Below are positions 25,188 through 33,061 of a DNA stretch of 33,968 nucleotides, in pieces. The position numbers were made by a program, and so were the translations under genes. The stretch lies in the NCBI GenBank assembly GCA_019247305.1, contig JAFAPC010000098.1, forward strand, positions 1 to 33,968, read 5' to 3'. The stretch comes from Pseudonocardiales bacterium (GTDB taxonomy: Bacteria > Actinomycetota > Actinomycetes > Mycobacteriales > Pseudonocardiaceae). Under the pieces are notes generated by a model. The model ran no database searches, was not told the DNA's origin, and was given only the letters and a program-made list of their open reading frames with translations. Within the stretch, counting starts at the first letter, position 1; every line of letters starts with the position of its first letter.

Positions 25188-26357
25188 TCACCACTGGCTG
25201 ACCGTGGTGGATGGTTCGTCGAGCCACAGCCGCTGTTCGGTTGGTGTAATGGTCAGGCCGAATCGGCTTCGGGCAGGTTTGTCACGTTCGACCCACCAGC
25301 GATGGGCGTTCTCCGCTTCGCTCCATAGTTTGCGGGGTCCGTGCTGGCGGACAGGATGATGCCCCTCGGCGCTGTCGGGGGGAGTGACCTGAACGGTGGC
25401 TGCTGACTCGGTGGCCACGTGGTAGAGCAACACCTCATATCGGCCGTCGGCTTCGGGAAAAATACCGCATTGCACGTCCGGCAGGTGCAGGCCGACGCTG
25501 AAGGCGCCATCACCGGTGACTACCTCACTGGGTGGGACGCCTGCGGTGGATTCGACGGCGGTGGGGGAGGCGTCCACTAGGTCGCCGAGCCGGGCAGCAT
25601 GCCCGAATGGGGTTCGTTGCCCGCGCAGCCGCATAAACGCCGCGTTTCCGATCACCTTTCCGGTGGCGGTGCCGTCCCCACGCACGCACAGGCGCACGAG
25701 GGCACCGTTGTGGTACGCCGTTCCCCATGGAGTGAGGATGAGCCCGCCTGGCCGGGTTTGCTCGACCCACGCATACGGCAGGCAGCCGGCAATGACCGCC
25801 GCAGTGCTGATGATCCGGTCATAGGGGGCGGTGCCCGGCCAGCCGAAGGTGCCGTCGGCGCACACCACGGTCGGTGCATAGCCGGCGGCTTTGAGGTTGG
25901 CGCGAGCGTGTTCGGTGAGAACGGGATCGACTTCCACGCTGGTCACCAGATCCTCACCGAAGCGGTGAGCGAGCAGCGCGGCGTTGTATCCCGTTCCGGT
26001 GCCGATTTCCAGCACCTTGTGTCCATGCTGGACGTGCCCCTCGTCTAGCAAAGCGTCCAGCATGGACAGCACCATGCTGGGCTGGGAAGCCGAGCTGGTC
26101 GCTGCGTTGCTGGTTGCCGGCCACGCCGTGGCCCCGTCATCAAGCTGGGTGACGATCGGCTCGTCGGAGTACACTGCCGCTCGCCAGCGATCAGGCTCCC
26201 CTTCGCGATCCAACGGCTGCGGGCGGCCGTGCTCGTCGTCGAACCAGACTCGGGCGGGGACGAACCCGGCGCGATCCACCTTGCGGAAAACCGCGGCCCA
26301 GCGCTCCGGCAGCGCACCGGCGGCAGACAAGGTCGCGGTGAGATCCTCAGGACTCAC
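25188..26357 (-). CDS. PCMT-type methyltransferase, RiPP-maturation-like
   Basis: A 389-residue SAM-dependent enzyme. The PIMT core has TSSASQPSMVLSMLDALL (substrate loop) then motif I KVLEIGTGTGYNAALLAHRFG (about 114-134), PYDRIISTAAV and RPGGLILTPWGTAYH. The C-terminal 170 residues end in PARSRFGLTITPTEQRLWLD, a tail I associate with methyltransferases of ATP-grasp peptide maturase (graspetide-type) systems; this subfamily call is from memory and moderate. No ATP-grasp ligase is visible in the window, so the gene is an orphan or acts on a distant or different substrate. The GTG start at 26357 is 12 bases downstream of a 40-41 codon ORF stop. Inserted on the opposite strand between rplI and dnaB, interrupting an otherwise co-directional core block. 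Confidence 0.8.
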   Translation of the reverse strand: MSPEDLTATLSAAGALPERWAAVFRKVDRAGFVPARVWFDDEHGRPQPLDREGEPDRWRAAVYSDEPIVTQLDDGATAWPATSNAATSSASQPSMVLSMLDALLDEGHVQHGHKVLEIGTGTGYNAALLAHRFGEDLVTSVEVDPVLTEHARANLKAAGYAPTVVCADGTFGWPGTAPYDRIISTAAVIAGCLPYAWVEQTRPGGLILTPWGTAYHNGALVRLCVRGDGTATGKVIGNAAFMRLRGQRTPFGHAARLGDLVDASPTAVESTAGVPPSEVVTGDGAFSVGLHLPDVQCGIFPEADGRYEVLLYHVATESAATVQVTPPDSAEGHHPVRQHGPRKLWSEAENAHRWWVERDKPARSRFGLTITPTEQRLWLDEPSTTVSQW

Positions 26358-26369
26358 GTGTCATTCCGC

Positions 26370-26495
26370 TCATCCGGTTTGCGGTGCCGCCCCTCCGGCT
26401 TGTCCGGGTCTCTCGGCTGCTGGGTGCCGCTGCCCTGCGGCTTGTGCGGCGGATGCTGCCGGTCTTGATCGGTTGTCCTCCCGCTTGCCCATCAT
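26370..26495 (-). CDS. Small 40-41 residue peptide with strong RBS
   Basis: AAGGAGG stands three and six bases before two consecutive ATG codons (26495 and 26492), one of the best ribosome sites in the window. The frame runs 41 codons to a TGA 12 bases before the methyltransferase start. The peptide begins MMGKREDNRSRPAAS and continues Ala/Gly/Gln/Pro-rich to GGAAPQTG. It has no Cys, Phe, Trp or Tyr and no hydrophobic segment, and is probably disordered. I do not recognise it. Position suggests a leader, a partner or a substrate peptide of the methyltransferase; the Asp-Asn at positions 7-8 is the only obvious isoaspartate-prone site. Confidence 0.5.
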   Translation of the reverse strand: MMGKREDNRSRPAASAAQAAGQRHPAAERPGQAGGAAPQTG

Positions 26496-26604
26496 GATCC
26501 TCCTTCGAGCCGGTACCCGGGCACCCGCAGCGTACCTGTCGAGCGCCGACACGCCGGTGCGGTAGCGGACGGCGCCGACACGCCGAGCTGGGTGCCAACA
26601 ACCT

Positions 26605-26745
26605 CTGTCCACATCCGCCCACAGGCTCCTGAGCAGCAAAAATAGCGAAATTCCGGCACAGTTTCCCCAGGTTATCCCCAGTGGTCCGCCGCTGTGCCTG
26701 CGGCGGAGGAGGGTGCCTCCGGCCGGCATCCCCAGGCTGTCCCCA
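26605..26745 (+). promoter_or_regulatory. Three DnaA-box-like 9-mers upstream of dnaB
   Basis: CTGTCCACA (26605), TTATCCCCA (26672) and CTGTCCCCA (26737) each differ by one or two bases from actinobacterial/E. coli DnaA boxes (TTGTCCACA, TTATCCACA). They lie in the 420-base space between the divergent small ORF and dnaB. This region must also contain the promoters of both. Binding by DnaA is a hypothesis. Confidence 0.3.
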
Positions 26746-26911
26746 GACCGTGGGCGCCCGAGCTTGCTCCACGTTGCCGGCCGCCTTACCGTCACCCGGC
26801 GCCGTGCGGAACGGGCCGCTGAGCTCGTCCGAACGAATTCTGTCGGTGCCATCGGGTAGGACACATGTTCGACAACGCCTCGGACAGTGGGGGAAGGGGA
26901 GGTGCCCAAAC

Positions 26912-29326
26912 ATGGCGCTGGTGGATGACCGTGGGGTGCGCTTGCAGGACGGTGGGCAGGTCTTCGACCGGCAGCCGCCGCAGGACATCACGGCCGAGCA
27001 GTCGGTGCTCGGCGGGATGCTGCTATCCAAGGACGCGATCGCCAACGTGGTTGAGGTGTTGCGGACTGACGACTTCTACCGGCCCGGCCATCAAGCCCTC
27101 TTCGACTGCATTCTCGATCTGTACGGGCGCGGTGAGCCGGCTGACCCGGTGACGATCTCCTCCGAGTTGGAACGCCGCGGTGAGCTGCTGCGGGTGGGTG
27201 GAGCGCCGTACCTGCACACGCTCATCTCGATCGTGCCGACGGCGGCCAACGCCGGGTATTACGCCGAGATCGTCGCGGGCAAGGCGGTGTTGCGGCGGCT
27301 GGTGGAAGCCGGCACCCGAATCGTGCAGCTGGGCTACCACGGGGCCGACGGCGCTGACGTGGACGAGGTGGTGGACCGGGCCCAGGCCGCGGTCTATGAC
27401 GTCACCGAGCGACGGATGAGCGAGGACTACGTCGCGCTGGAGGAACTGCTGCAGCCCACCATGGACGAGATCGACGCGATCGCGTCCCGGGGCGGCGTCT
27501 CCTCGGGTGTCCCGACCGGTTTCGCAGATCTCGACGCGGTGACCAACGGTCTCCATCCGGGCCAGATGGTGATCGTTGCGGCTCGTCCCGGGATTGGTAA
27601 GGCGCTCGCCCTGAACACCCCACTGCCCACCCCGACCGGATGGACGACGATGGGCGACGTCACCGTCGGTGACCAGCTGCTCGGCGCGGATGGGCACCCC
27701 ACGACCGTGGTGGCGGCGACCGAGGTGATGAGCGCACGACCCTGCTACGAGGTCGAGTTCTCCGACGGCACCATCATTGTGGCTGACAGAGACCACCAAT
27801 GGCTGACCGAGACTCGTGCCTCCCGCCGATCAGGGCACGAGGACGCGACCGGCCACCACCGTGATCGCAACCAACGGACGCTCGCCGAGGTGCGCACCAC
27901 CGAGCAGATCGCCGCGACGCTGCGGTGTCACACGGCAGGCCAGCGGCTTAATCATGCGGTGCTCCCCTGCTCACCACTCGACCTACCTGACGCCGCCCTG
28001 CTCATTCCGCCCTACTCGTTCGGGGTGTGGCTCGCTGGCGGCTCTAGCGACGCTGCGGACGTCAGGAGCGCTGATCCTGAGATCGCCATGCACGTCGAGG
28101 CTGAGGGATGCTCGGTGCAGCCGCGCGGCGGGACTGTCCCAGCGAGGCTGCGGGTGCTCGGTGTGCTGGGGAACGCGCACATCCCGTCGGTCTACCTGCG
28201 GGCCTCGCTGGCGCAACGGCGGGCTCTGCTCGCCGGTCTCCTCGACACCGCCGGCACGGTCGCACCCGGCGGCGTGGTGCAGGTCTCCCTCACCACTGCT
28301 CGGCTCGCCCGCGATGTTCGCGAACTAGTGATCAGCCTCGGCTATCAGTGCGGGATCTCCGCTCAGCAGGGACCTGGACGCACCGAACACCCCGTGGTTG
28401 AATCACCGGCTCAGTCGGTGGCTGCCTCGTACACCCTCACCTTCCGCACCGAGGATGACGTCTTCCGGCTGGAGCGCAAGCGGCTGGTGCACAAAGAACA
28501 TCGGCGGTATTCGGCGGCTCGGTCGGGTGTCCGCTACATCGTTGACGTGCGACCGGTTCAGTCTGTGCCGGTCCGCTGCGTGCAGGTGGACAGCCACGAT
28601 CATCTCTACCTGGCCGGGGAATCGATGATTCCTACCCACAATTCAACCTTGGGGTTGGATTTCGCCCGGTCCTGCTCAGTTGCCCACGGCATGACTAGCG
28701 TGATTTTCTCGCTGGAGATGAGCCGTACCGAAATTGTGATGCGGCTGCTGTCCGCCGAGGCCAAGATCCGGCTGTCGGATATGCGGTCCGGCCGGATGAG
28801 TGATGACGACTGGACTCGGCTAGCCCGGCGGATGGGTGAGATCAGCGAGGCTCCGCTGTTCATCGACGACTCGCCGAACATGACGATGATGGAGATTCGG
28901 GCCAAGGCGCGGCGGCTCAAGCAGCGCCACGATCTGCGCCTGATCGTGGTGGACTACATGCAGTTGATGACATCGGGCAAGAAGTTCGAGTCACGCCAGC
29001 AGGAGGTCAGCGAGTTTTCCCGGCATCTCAAGTTGCTGGCCAAGGAGCTCGAAGTCCCCGTGGTGACGATTTCTCAGCTCAACCGCGGTCCAGAGCAGCG
29101 AACAGACAAGAAACCGATGCTGGCCGATCTGCGTGAATCCGGGAGCCTTGAGCAGGACGCGGATCTGGTGATGCTGATCCACCGGCCGGATGCGTGGGAA
29201 CCGGACGACCCCCGGGTGGGGGAGGCGGATCTGATCCTGGCCAAGCACCGCAACGGGCCGACCACGACGGTGACCGTCACTCACCAGCTCCACTACAGCC
29301 GCTTCACCGACCTGGCCCGGGATTAA
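26912..29326 (+). CDS. dnaB: Replicative DNA helicase DnaB with intein
   Basis: 804 codons; the mature helicase is about 457 residues after removal of a 347-residue intein. The N-terminal domain begins with DITAEQSVLGGMLLSKDAIANVVEVL. The RecA-like C-terminal domain has Walker A ARPGIGK-[intein]-STLGLDF, Walker B LIVVDYMQLM, and the conserved EFSRHLKLLAKELEVPVVTISQLNRGPEQR and SGSLEQDADLVMLIHR. The ATG at 26912 is preferred (GGGGAGGT upstream); the frame is open further 5' without similarity. DnaB unwinds DNA at the fork, so splicing is essential because the insertion splits the ATP-binding loop. Same insertion site as the mycobacterial DnaB intein. Confidence 0.96.
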   Translation: MALVDDRGVRLQDGGQVFDRQPPQDITAEQSVLGGMLLSKDAIANVVEVLRTDDFYRPGHQALFDCILDLYGRGEPADPVTISSELERRGELLRVGGAPYLHTLISIVPTAANAGYYAEIVAGKAVLRRLVEAGTRIVQLGYHGADGADVDEVVDRAQAAVYDVTERRMSEDYVALEELLQPTMDEIDAIASRGGVSSGVPTGFADLDAVTNGLHPGQMVIVAARPGIGKALALNTPLPTPTGWTTMGDVTVGDQLLGADGHPTTVVAATEVMSARPCYEVEFSDGTIIVADRDHQWLTETRASRRSGHEDATGHHRDRNQRTLAEVRTTEQIAATLRCHTAGQRLNHAVLPCSPLDLPDAALLIPPYSFGVWLAGGSSDAADVRSADPEIAMHVEAEGCSVQPRGGTVPARLRVLGVLGNAHIPSVYLRASLAQRRALLAGLLDTAGTVAPGGVVQVSLTTARLARDVRELVISLGYQCGISAQQGPGRTEHPVVESPAQSVAASYTLTFRTEDDVFRLERKRLVHKEHRRYSAARSGVRYIVDVRPVQSVPVRCVQVDSHDHLYLAGESMIPTHNSTLGLDFARSCSVAHGMTSVIFSLEMSRTEIVMRLLSAEAKIRLSDMRSGRMSDDDWTRLARRMGEISEAPLFIDDSPNMTMMEIRAKARRLKQRHDLRLIVVDYMQLMTSGKKFESRQQEVSEFSRHLKLLAKELEVPVVTISQLNRGPEQRTDKKPMLADLRESGSLEQDADLVMLIHRPDAWEPDDPRVGEADLILAKHRNGPTTTVTVTHQLHYSRFTDLARD
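27602..28642 (+). other. Class 3 intein in DnaB with decayed homing endonuclease
   Basis: A 347-residue intein inserted between Lys230 and the Ser of Walker A. It begins with Ala (ALALNTPLPTPTGWTTMGD), not Cys or Ser. It carries the class 3 Trp-Cys-Thr set: Trp67 in DRDHQWLT, Cys326 in VPVRCVQV and Thr345 in the terminal MIPTHN; Asn347 is the cyclising residue and Ser the +1 residue. The middle (about 90-300) is a LAGLIDADG endonuclease domain. Both dodecapeptides have lost the catalytic Asp: FGVWLAGGSS where LGDG is expected, and LLAGLLDTAGTV where DTDG is expected. Splicing residues look intact while homing activity should be lost. Confidence 0.88.
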
Positions 29327-29442
29327 CCCCGCCGCTGCTGACTGGCTCGCTCGCACCCAGAGAGGTAAAATGAAGGAGGAACCTAACCAGCGTCGCGTCG
29401 GGCTCCGGTATACCTCTCTCACGCCGCACGCCAGGACACGTC

Positions 29443-29838
29443 GTGCTTCCCCTCCCTTTTCGCACTATCACCGGGGGCACCAGCGCTACCGCGAGCGTGA
29501 CCGGATTCGACGATGGCTCGGTCACCAGCCAGCGCTGCTCAGGGGAACGCGCGGGCGAATTGATCATCCACCGGCCGCGGTTCTGGTCCCCGGGCGCTGG
29601 CCGCCTATTCCGTCTGGACCTCGACGGGCGCCACATCGGTGACCTCTCCTACGGCGCGACCGTGCGGGTGCAGGTCTACCCGGGCAGTTACGTGCTGCGG
29701 GCGCGGTGTCGACCGCTCGTCTGCGCGCAACTACCCCTTATCCTCGCCGCTCACCAAACGTTACGGCTCCTGATCCATGTCGGGCCATTCGGGGAACTAC
29801 GGATTAGCACCGCTGATCCGCGCGACGGCGAGGCCTAA
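29443..29838 (+). CDS. Hypothetical beta-rich small protein
   Basis: 131 codons from a GTG at 29443. After a weakly conserved N-terminus, the sequence GELIIHRPRFWSPGAGRLFRLDLDGRHIGDL then YGATVRVQVYPGSYVLRARC resembles the small beta-sandwich proteins in which an xVxVDGxxVGxLxxGExxxxxVxPGxHxxxA pattern recurs (PEGA/carboxypeptidase-regulatory-like). There is no clear signal peptide. The ribosome site is weak. An overlapping frame starting at 29370 has a better site (AGAGAGGT) but no recognisable product, so the true start is uncertain. Function unknown. Convergent with the small membrane protein gene. Confidence 0.55.
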   Translation: MLPLPFRTITGGTSATASVTGFDDGSVTSQRCSGERAGELIIHRPRFWSPGAGRLFRLDLDGRHIGDLSYGATVRVQVYPGSYVLRARCRPLVCAQLPLILAAHQTLRLLIHVGPFGELRISTADPRDGEA

Positions 29839-29860
29839 TCTTCTCCCCGCGCAGCGCGGT

Positions 29861-30091
29861 TCAGCCAACGATGATGTACACACCGAAGGCGGTGATCGCG
29901 GCGGCCACCAGTAGGCAGAGCCCAGCGATGATCATACCAGCTCGCGCACTGACCCGAGCGGGTGGCCTCTCGGGAGACACGGTACGAGCGGACAGCCCGA
30001 CCAAGCCGAAGGACACCAGCACCACCACGGCCACGGCCACGCCGAATGTGACGACGAAAACGACCAGCAGGGGACCCCAGGCGATGTGCAT
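29861..30091 (-). CDS. Small two-helix membrane protein near PiT
   Basis: 76 residues with two transmembrane segments: WGPLLVVFVVTFGVAVAVVVLVSFGLVGL (about 5-33) and MIIAGLCLLVAAAITAFGVYIIV (53-75), joined by a basic loop with SPERPPARVSAR. The ATG at 30091 follows a GAGGTCG stretch. It lies 47 bases downstream of the phosphate transporter gene on the same strand, so it is probably co-transcribed. Small membrane proteins commonly follow pit genes in actinomycetes; their role is unknown. Confidence 0.78.
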   Translation of the reverse strand: MHIAWGPLLVVFVVTFGVAVAVVVLVSFGLVGLSARTVSPERPPARVSARAGMIIAGLCLLVAAAITAFGVYIIVG

Positions 30092-30138
30092 CGTGACGAC
30101 CTCCTCGTTGCGGGCTCGGTGCGGGCTCAGGCCCGGCG

Positions 30139-31263
30139 TCAGACACTCGCGGTGACGAGCACGGGCGGGACGTCGTTGACGTTCTCGGCAGTGACGGGCT
30201 TACGGCGTGATGCGGCATAGATACCCGCCCCCGCGGCGAGCGCGACCAGGGCGACCAGGACAGTGCCGAAGGTGCCGGTGCCCGCGACCCAGGCCGACAG
30301 CGCCCCGACGACCGCCGCGCTCGGCAACGTCAACACCCAGGCCACCACCATCTGCCCCGCCACTCCCCACCGCACCGACGCCAGCCGGCGTCCAGCGCTG
30401 GCGCCGAAGACCGAGCCGGTGCACACGTGCGTGGTGGACAGCGCGAAGCCCAGGTGGGCGGAGGTGAGGATGGCCACGGCGCTACTGGTCTCGGCGGCGA
30501 AACCCTGCGGGCTCTGGATCTCACTGACCCGCTTGCCCAGGGTCTGAATAATCCGCCAACCACCCAGGGCGGTGCCCAACCCGATGGTGAGCCCGCAGCT
30601 GAGGATCACCCAGAACGGGGGTCCGGCACTCGCTGGCAGCGAGCCGGCGGTGATCAGGGTGAGGGTAATGATCCCCATCGTCTTCTGCCCGTCGTTGCTG
30701 CCGTGAGCCAACGCGACCATCGAGGCCGAGACGATCTGGGAGAGCCGGAAACCGTGGGCGATCGTGTCCGTCGCGGCGCGCGCGGTGATCCGGTAGGCGA
30801 AATAGGTGGCCGCCAGACCGGCGACCCCGGCGATGATCGGTGAGAACACCGCCGGGAGCAGCACCTTGCTGACCACCGAGCCGAACTGGATGGCCGAGGC
30901 GCCCGCGGCCACCCAGGTCGCGCCGATCAGACCACCGAACAAGGCGTGCGATGAGCTGGAGGGAAGCCCGAACAGCCAGGTCAGGAGGTTCCACAGGATC
31001 GCGCCGATCAAGCCACCAAAGATCACCACCGGGGTGATCTTCGTTTCGTTGACGAGGCCGCTGGAAATGGTCTTAGCAACCTCGATGGACAGGAACGCTC
31101 CGACCACGTTGAGCACTCCAGCGACCACCACCGCCACCCTGGGCCGCAACGCTCCGGTAGCGATCGACGTCGCCATCGCGTTCGCCGTGTCGTGGAACCC
31201 GTTAGTGAAGTCGAACACAAGTGCGGTCATCACAACCGCGACAACGATGACCGAGAAACTCAT
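30139..31263 (-). CDS. pit: Low-affinity inorganic phosphate transporter PiT
   Basis: A 374-residue PiT/PHO4 family symporter with about ten transmembrane helices. The two family signatures are FTNGFHDTANAMATSIATGAL near the N-terminus and ALAHGSNDGQKTMGIITL in the second half, with the serine-rich GLPSSSSHALFGGLIGA and its inverted-repeat partner LSTTHVCTGSVFGA. It imports phosphate, often as metal-phosphate, with protons. Length fits the short actinobacterial form. The gene is preceded by a promoter-like region at 31289-31340 and followed by a small membrane protein gene. Confidence 0.94.
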   Translation of the reverse strand: MSFSVIVVAVVMTALVFDFTNGFHDTANAMATSIATGALRPRVAVVVAGVLNVVGAFLSIEVAKTISSGLVNETKITPVVIFGGLIGAILWNLLTWLFGLPSSSSHALFGGLIGATWVAAGASAIQFGSVVSKVLLPAVFSPIIAGVAGLAATYFAYRITARAATDTIAHGFRLSQIVSASMVALAHGSNDGQKTMGIITLTLITAGSLPASAGPPFWVILSCGLTIGLGTALGGWRIIQTLGKRVSEIQSPQGFAAETSSAVAILTSAHLGFALSTTHVCTGSVFGASAGRRLASVRWGVAGQMVVAWVLTLPSAAVVGALSAWVAGTGTFGTVLVALVALAAGAGIYAASRRKPVTAENVNDVPPVLVTASV

Positions 31264-31288
31264 GAGCCATCCCTTGCAGGCCTATGGC

Positions 31289-31340
31289 AGATTAGCATGA
31301 CGCCCGGACAAGACAAGATCAAAACAAACGTAACATGAAC
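31289..31340 (-). promoter_or_regulatory. Promoter of pit with possible PHO-box-like repeats
   Basis: Reading the minus strand, a -35-like TTGTCT (31316-31311) and a -10-like TAATCT (31294-31289) are 16 bases apart, 25 bases before the start codon. Just upstream, GTTCATGTTAC is followed directly by GTTTGTTTTGA, an 11-base tandem that partly resembles PhoP-bound PHO boxes of streptomycetes (GTTCACC repeats). The promoter is reasonable; phosphate control is speculative. Confidence 0.4.
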
Positions 31341-31927
31341 AAAAAATGACAAGACTTGCCACAACAATCAGTCACGACCCGACTGACCTCGCAGCTCAGG
31401 TCACCACTACGAGCACTCCACCCACCCCGAAACTGTCAGCGCAATTCTAACTTTTACATGAACGGCAGTGAAACTCAGCTGCCCGCTCAGGCATCGCGAA
31501 TCTGGAAGGCCGACCACGGTCGTTTCACGATCGGCTATGCCCGCAGCTCCGTTGCCGCTTCATCCTGCCATTGCCGGGTCGGGTTGGGCCGCGCTGGGGG
31601 CAGCGACGTGGGATCTGGCTGCGGCCCAGGACCTCCCGGTGTCGGTGGTGCGCGTGCTGGGCGCGGCCCTTTCCCCGTGCCCCAGCGGCGAGACCACCGT
31701 AGTAGACAACCTCGCACAACGCCGGTCCCTCATCAGATACGAAAAGTTACATACCCTTACCTGACGAGGATAGCGTATCACTCGTCCGAGTGAAAGACCG
31801 CTCCGCATGTACTCAATCTGTCACTGGCATCGATCCTAGAAGTGGACACTGACCCGCAGGAGCCCCGTGCCTCACTCGTCGGGTGTGTAGCCCTCAACAC
31901 GATCGCGACGGAGGACCGGAACCAACC
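31341..31927. other. Long intergenic region, no intact gene
   Basis: The first 130 bases are unusually A/C-rich with little structure. Between about 31540 and 31760 a plus-strand frame reads GWAALGAATWDLAAAQDLPVS then VVRVLGAAL, faintly reminiscent of a universal stress protein N-terminal segment, but it lacks a start, the ATP-binding glycine motif and the rest of the fold. It may be a remnant. The last 120 bases should hold the promoter of the NPCBM-like gene. Confidence 0.4.
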
Positions 31928-32647
31928 ATGATCGAGCAAGGTAGCAGGCGGCCCGGGTGGGCTTCAGGCGATGCGGCGCTCGTCCGCAGAGGTGGGAGAC
32001 CCGTCATGGCAGTTATCGCCGTCGTCGCCTCGATTGTGGTGACCTTCGGAATTGGTGCCGCAGCCGGCCACGGCACCGCCTCGCCCTGGGCGACCCCGGC
32101 CGCGGCCATCACCGCCGTCAGGATGGTGACGGCGGCCCCGCCCACGGCCGGGGTCGGTGCTACCCAGCCGACCAGCACCGGCGGCAGTCAGCCGCCCAGC
32201 GGACCGAGCTCCGGGGGACCCACCAACCTCTCCGCCATCAAGCCGGTCCAAACCGCCGGGAGTATTGGGAACTTCACCACCGGATCGGTGCAGATCGGCA
32301 CCACCACCTACCCGAACAGCGTCCGCTTCACCTGCGGCTATGTAGTCAGTGGCCCTGGTAACGTCGTCTACAACGTTGCAGGGTTCACGTTCCTGGACGC
32401 CATGATCGGCGTGCCCAACGACGCCACCAACGGTATCGGCGATACCATGGCCATCACGTTCTTCAAAGACGGCTCGACCCAGCTGGGTTCGCCGCTCAAC
32501 ATCGTGCTCGGCCAGTCGCAGACGGTTCACCTAGACTTACAGGGCGCATCGCAGCTGGAGCTAAAGTGCCTGCCCACTGACAACGTGAGCCACAACGAGG
32601 TCCAGATGGATATCGCCCTGGGCGACGCCACGATCAGCCCCGCTTAA
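31928..32647 (+). CDS. Membrane-anchored NPCBM-like protein
   Basis: About 239 residues. An N-terminal uncleaved anchor or signal (MAVIAVVASIVVTFGIGAAAG, residues about 27-47) is followed by a Ser/Thr/Pro/Gly linker (TSTGGSQPPSGPSSGGPT). The C-terminal 130 residues form a beta-sandwich resembling NPCBM/NEW2 carbohydrate-binding modules: SVQIGTTTYPNSVRFTCGY, FTFLDAMIGVPNDATNGIGD, MAITFFKDGSTQLGSPLNIVLGQSQ and VHLDLQGASQLELKC. Cysteines in FTCGY and LELKC may form a disulfide. The domain faces outside and probably binds envelope glycans. The ATG at 31928 is the likely start. No catalytic domain, so a binding or sensing role is inferred. Confidence 0.75.
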   Translation: MIEQGSRRPGWASGDAALVRRGGRPVMAVIAVVASIVVTFGIGAAAGHGTASPWATPAAAITAVRMVTAAPPTAGVGATQPTSTGGSQPPSGPSSGGPTNLSAIKPVQTAGSIGNFTTGSVQIGTTTYPNSVRFTCGYVVSGPGNVVYNVAGFTFLDAMIGVPNDATNGIGDTMAITFFKDGSTQLGSPLNIVLGQSQTVHLDLQGASQLELKCLPTDNVSHNEVQMDIALGDATISPA

Positions 32648-32815
32648 ACGCTCTTCTCTCTGCGGTACGGCAACCCCGGACCGGCCACACTAACCCCGTC
32701 AACTCGGTGGCATTCAGAGTGTCATCGCAACGACTCAGCGGGATTTCGGGTCGACGATCGCGGTGAGGCCTTCTTCGGCGCACTCCACGCGGCGAGACAG
32801 GAGCGCTTCTGGACT

Positions 32816-33060
32816 GTCCCCAGCTGCTACGGCGGCCCGCGCGCCGACATTGCCCGCTACGGCGAGCCCGCCGGCTGGACCGCCGGCGGGGACATGGTGT
32901 ACGCCGCCTCCACCCTGCACGCCGAAGAGAAGACGACGACTGGGGTCAGGCCGGCACCCTGGTCCGCGAGGTTATGGACGACGCCGCCCGCACCAGACTG
33001 GTCAACAATATCCCCGTAGCCTGCACTTATCCGGCAATGATCAAACCAGGAGGCCGCCAC
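32816..33060 (+). pseudogene. Catalase remnant, frameshifted
   Basis: The plus strand reads SCYGGPRADIARYGEPAGW then TAGGDMVYAASTLHAEE, corresponding to NSYGGP.AD..RYGEP.GW and the HAED.D segment of monofunctional catalases. After a frame change near 32930 it continues DDWGQAGTLVREVMDDAA and RTRLVNNI, the following conserved part (DDDFGQAG.LVREV..D.ARERLV.N). The haem-binding and catalytic N-terminal two-thirds are missing. The 3' end runs straight into the ribosome site of the next gene. Confidence 0.75.
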
Positions 33061-33061
33061 C

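Noticed and set aside
31540..31760. Possible universal stress protein remnant
   Set aside because: Similarity is limited to one helix-strand segment, without the ATP-binding motif or a start codon; too weak to call.
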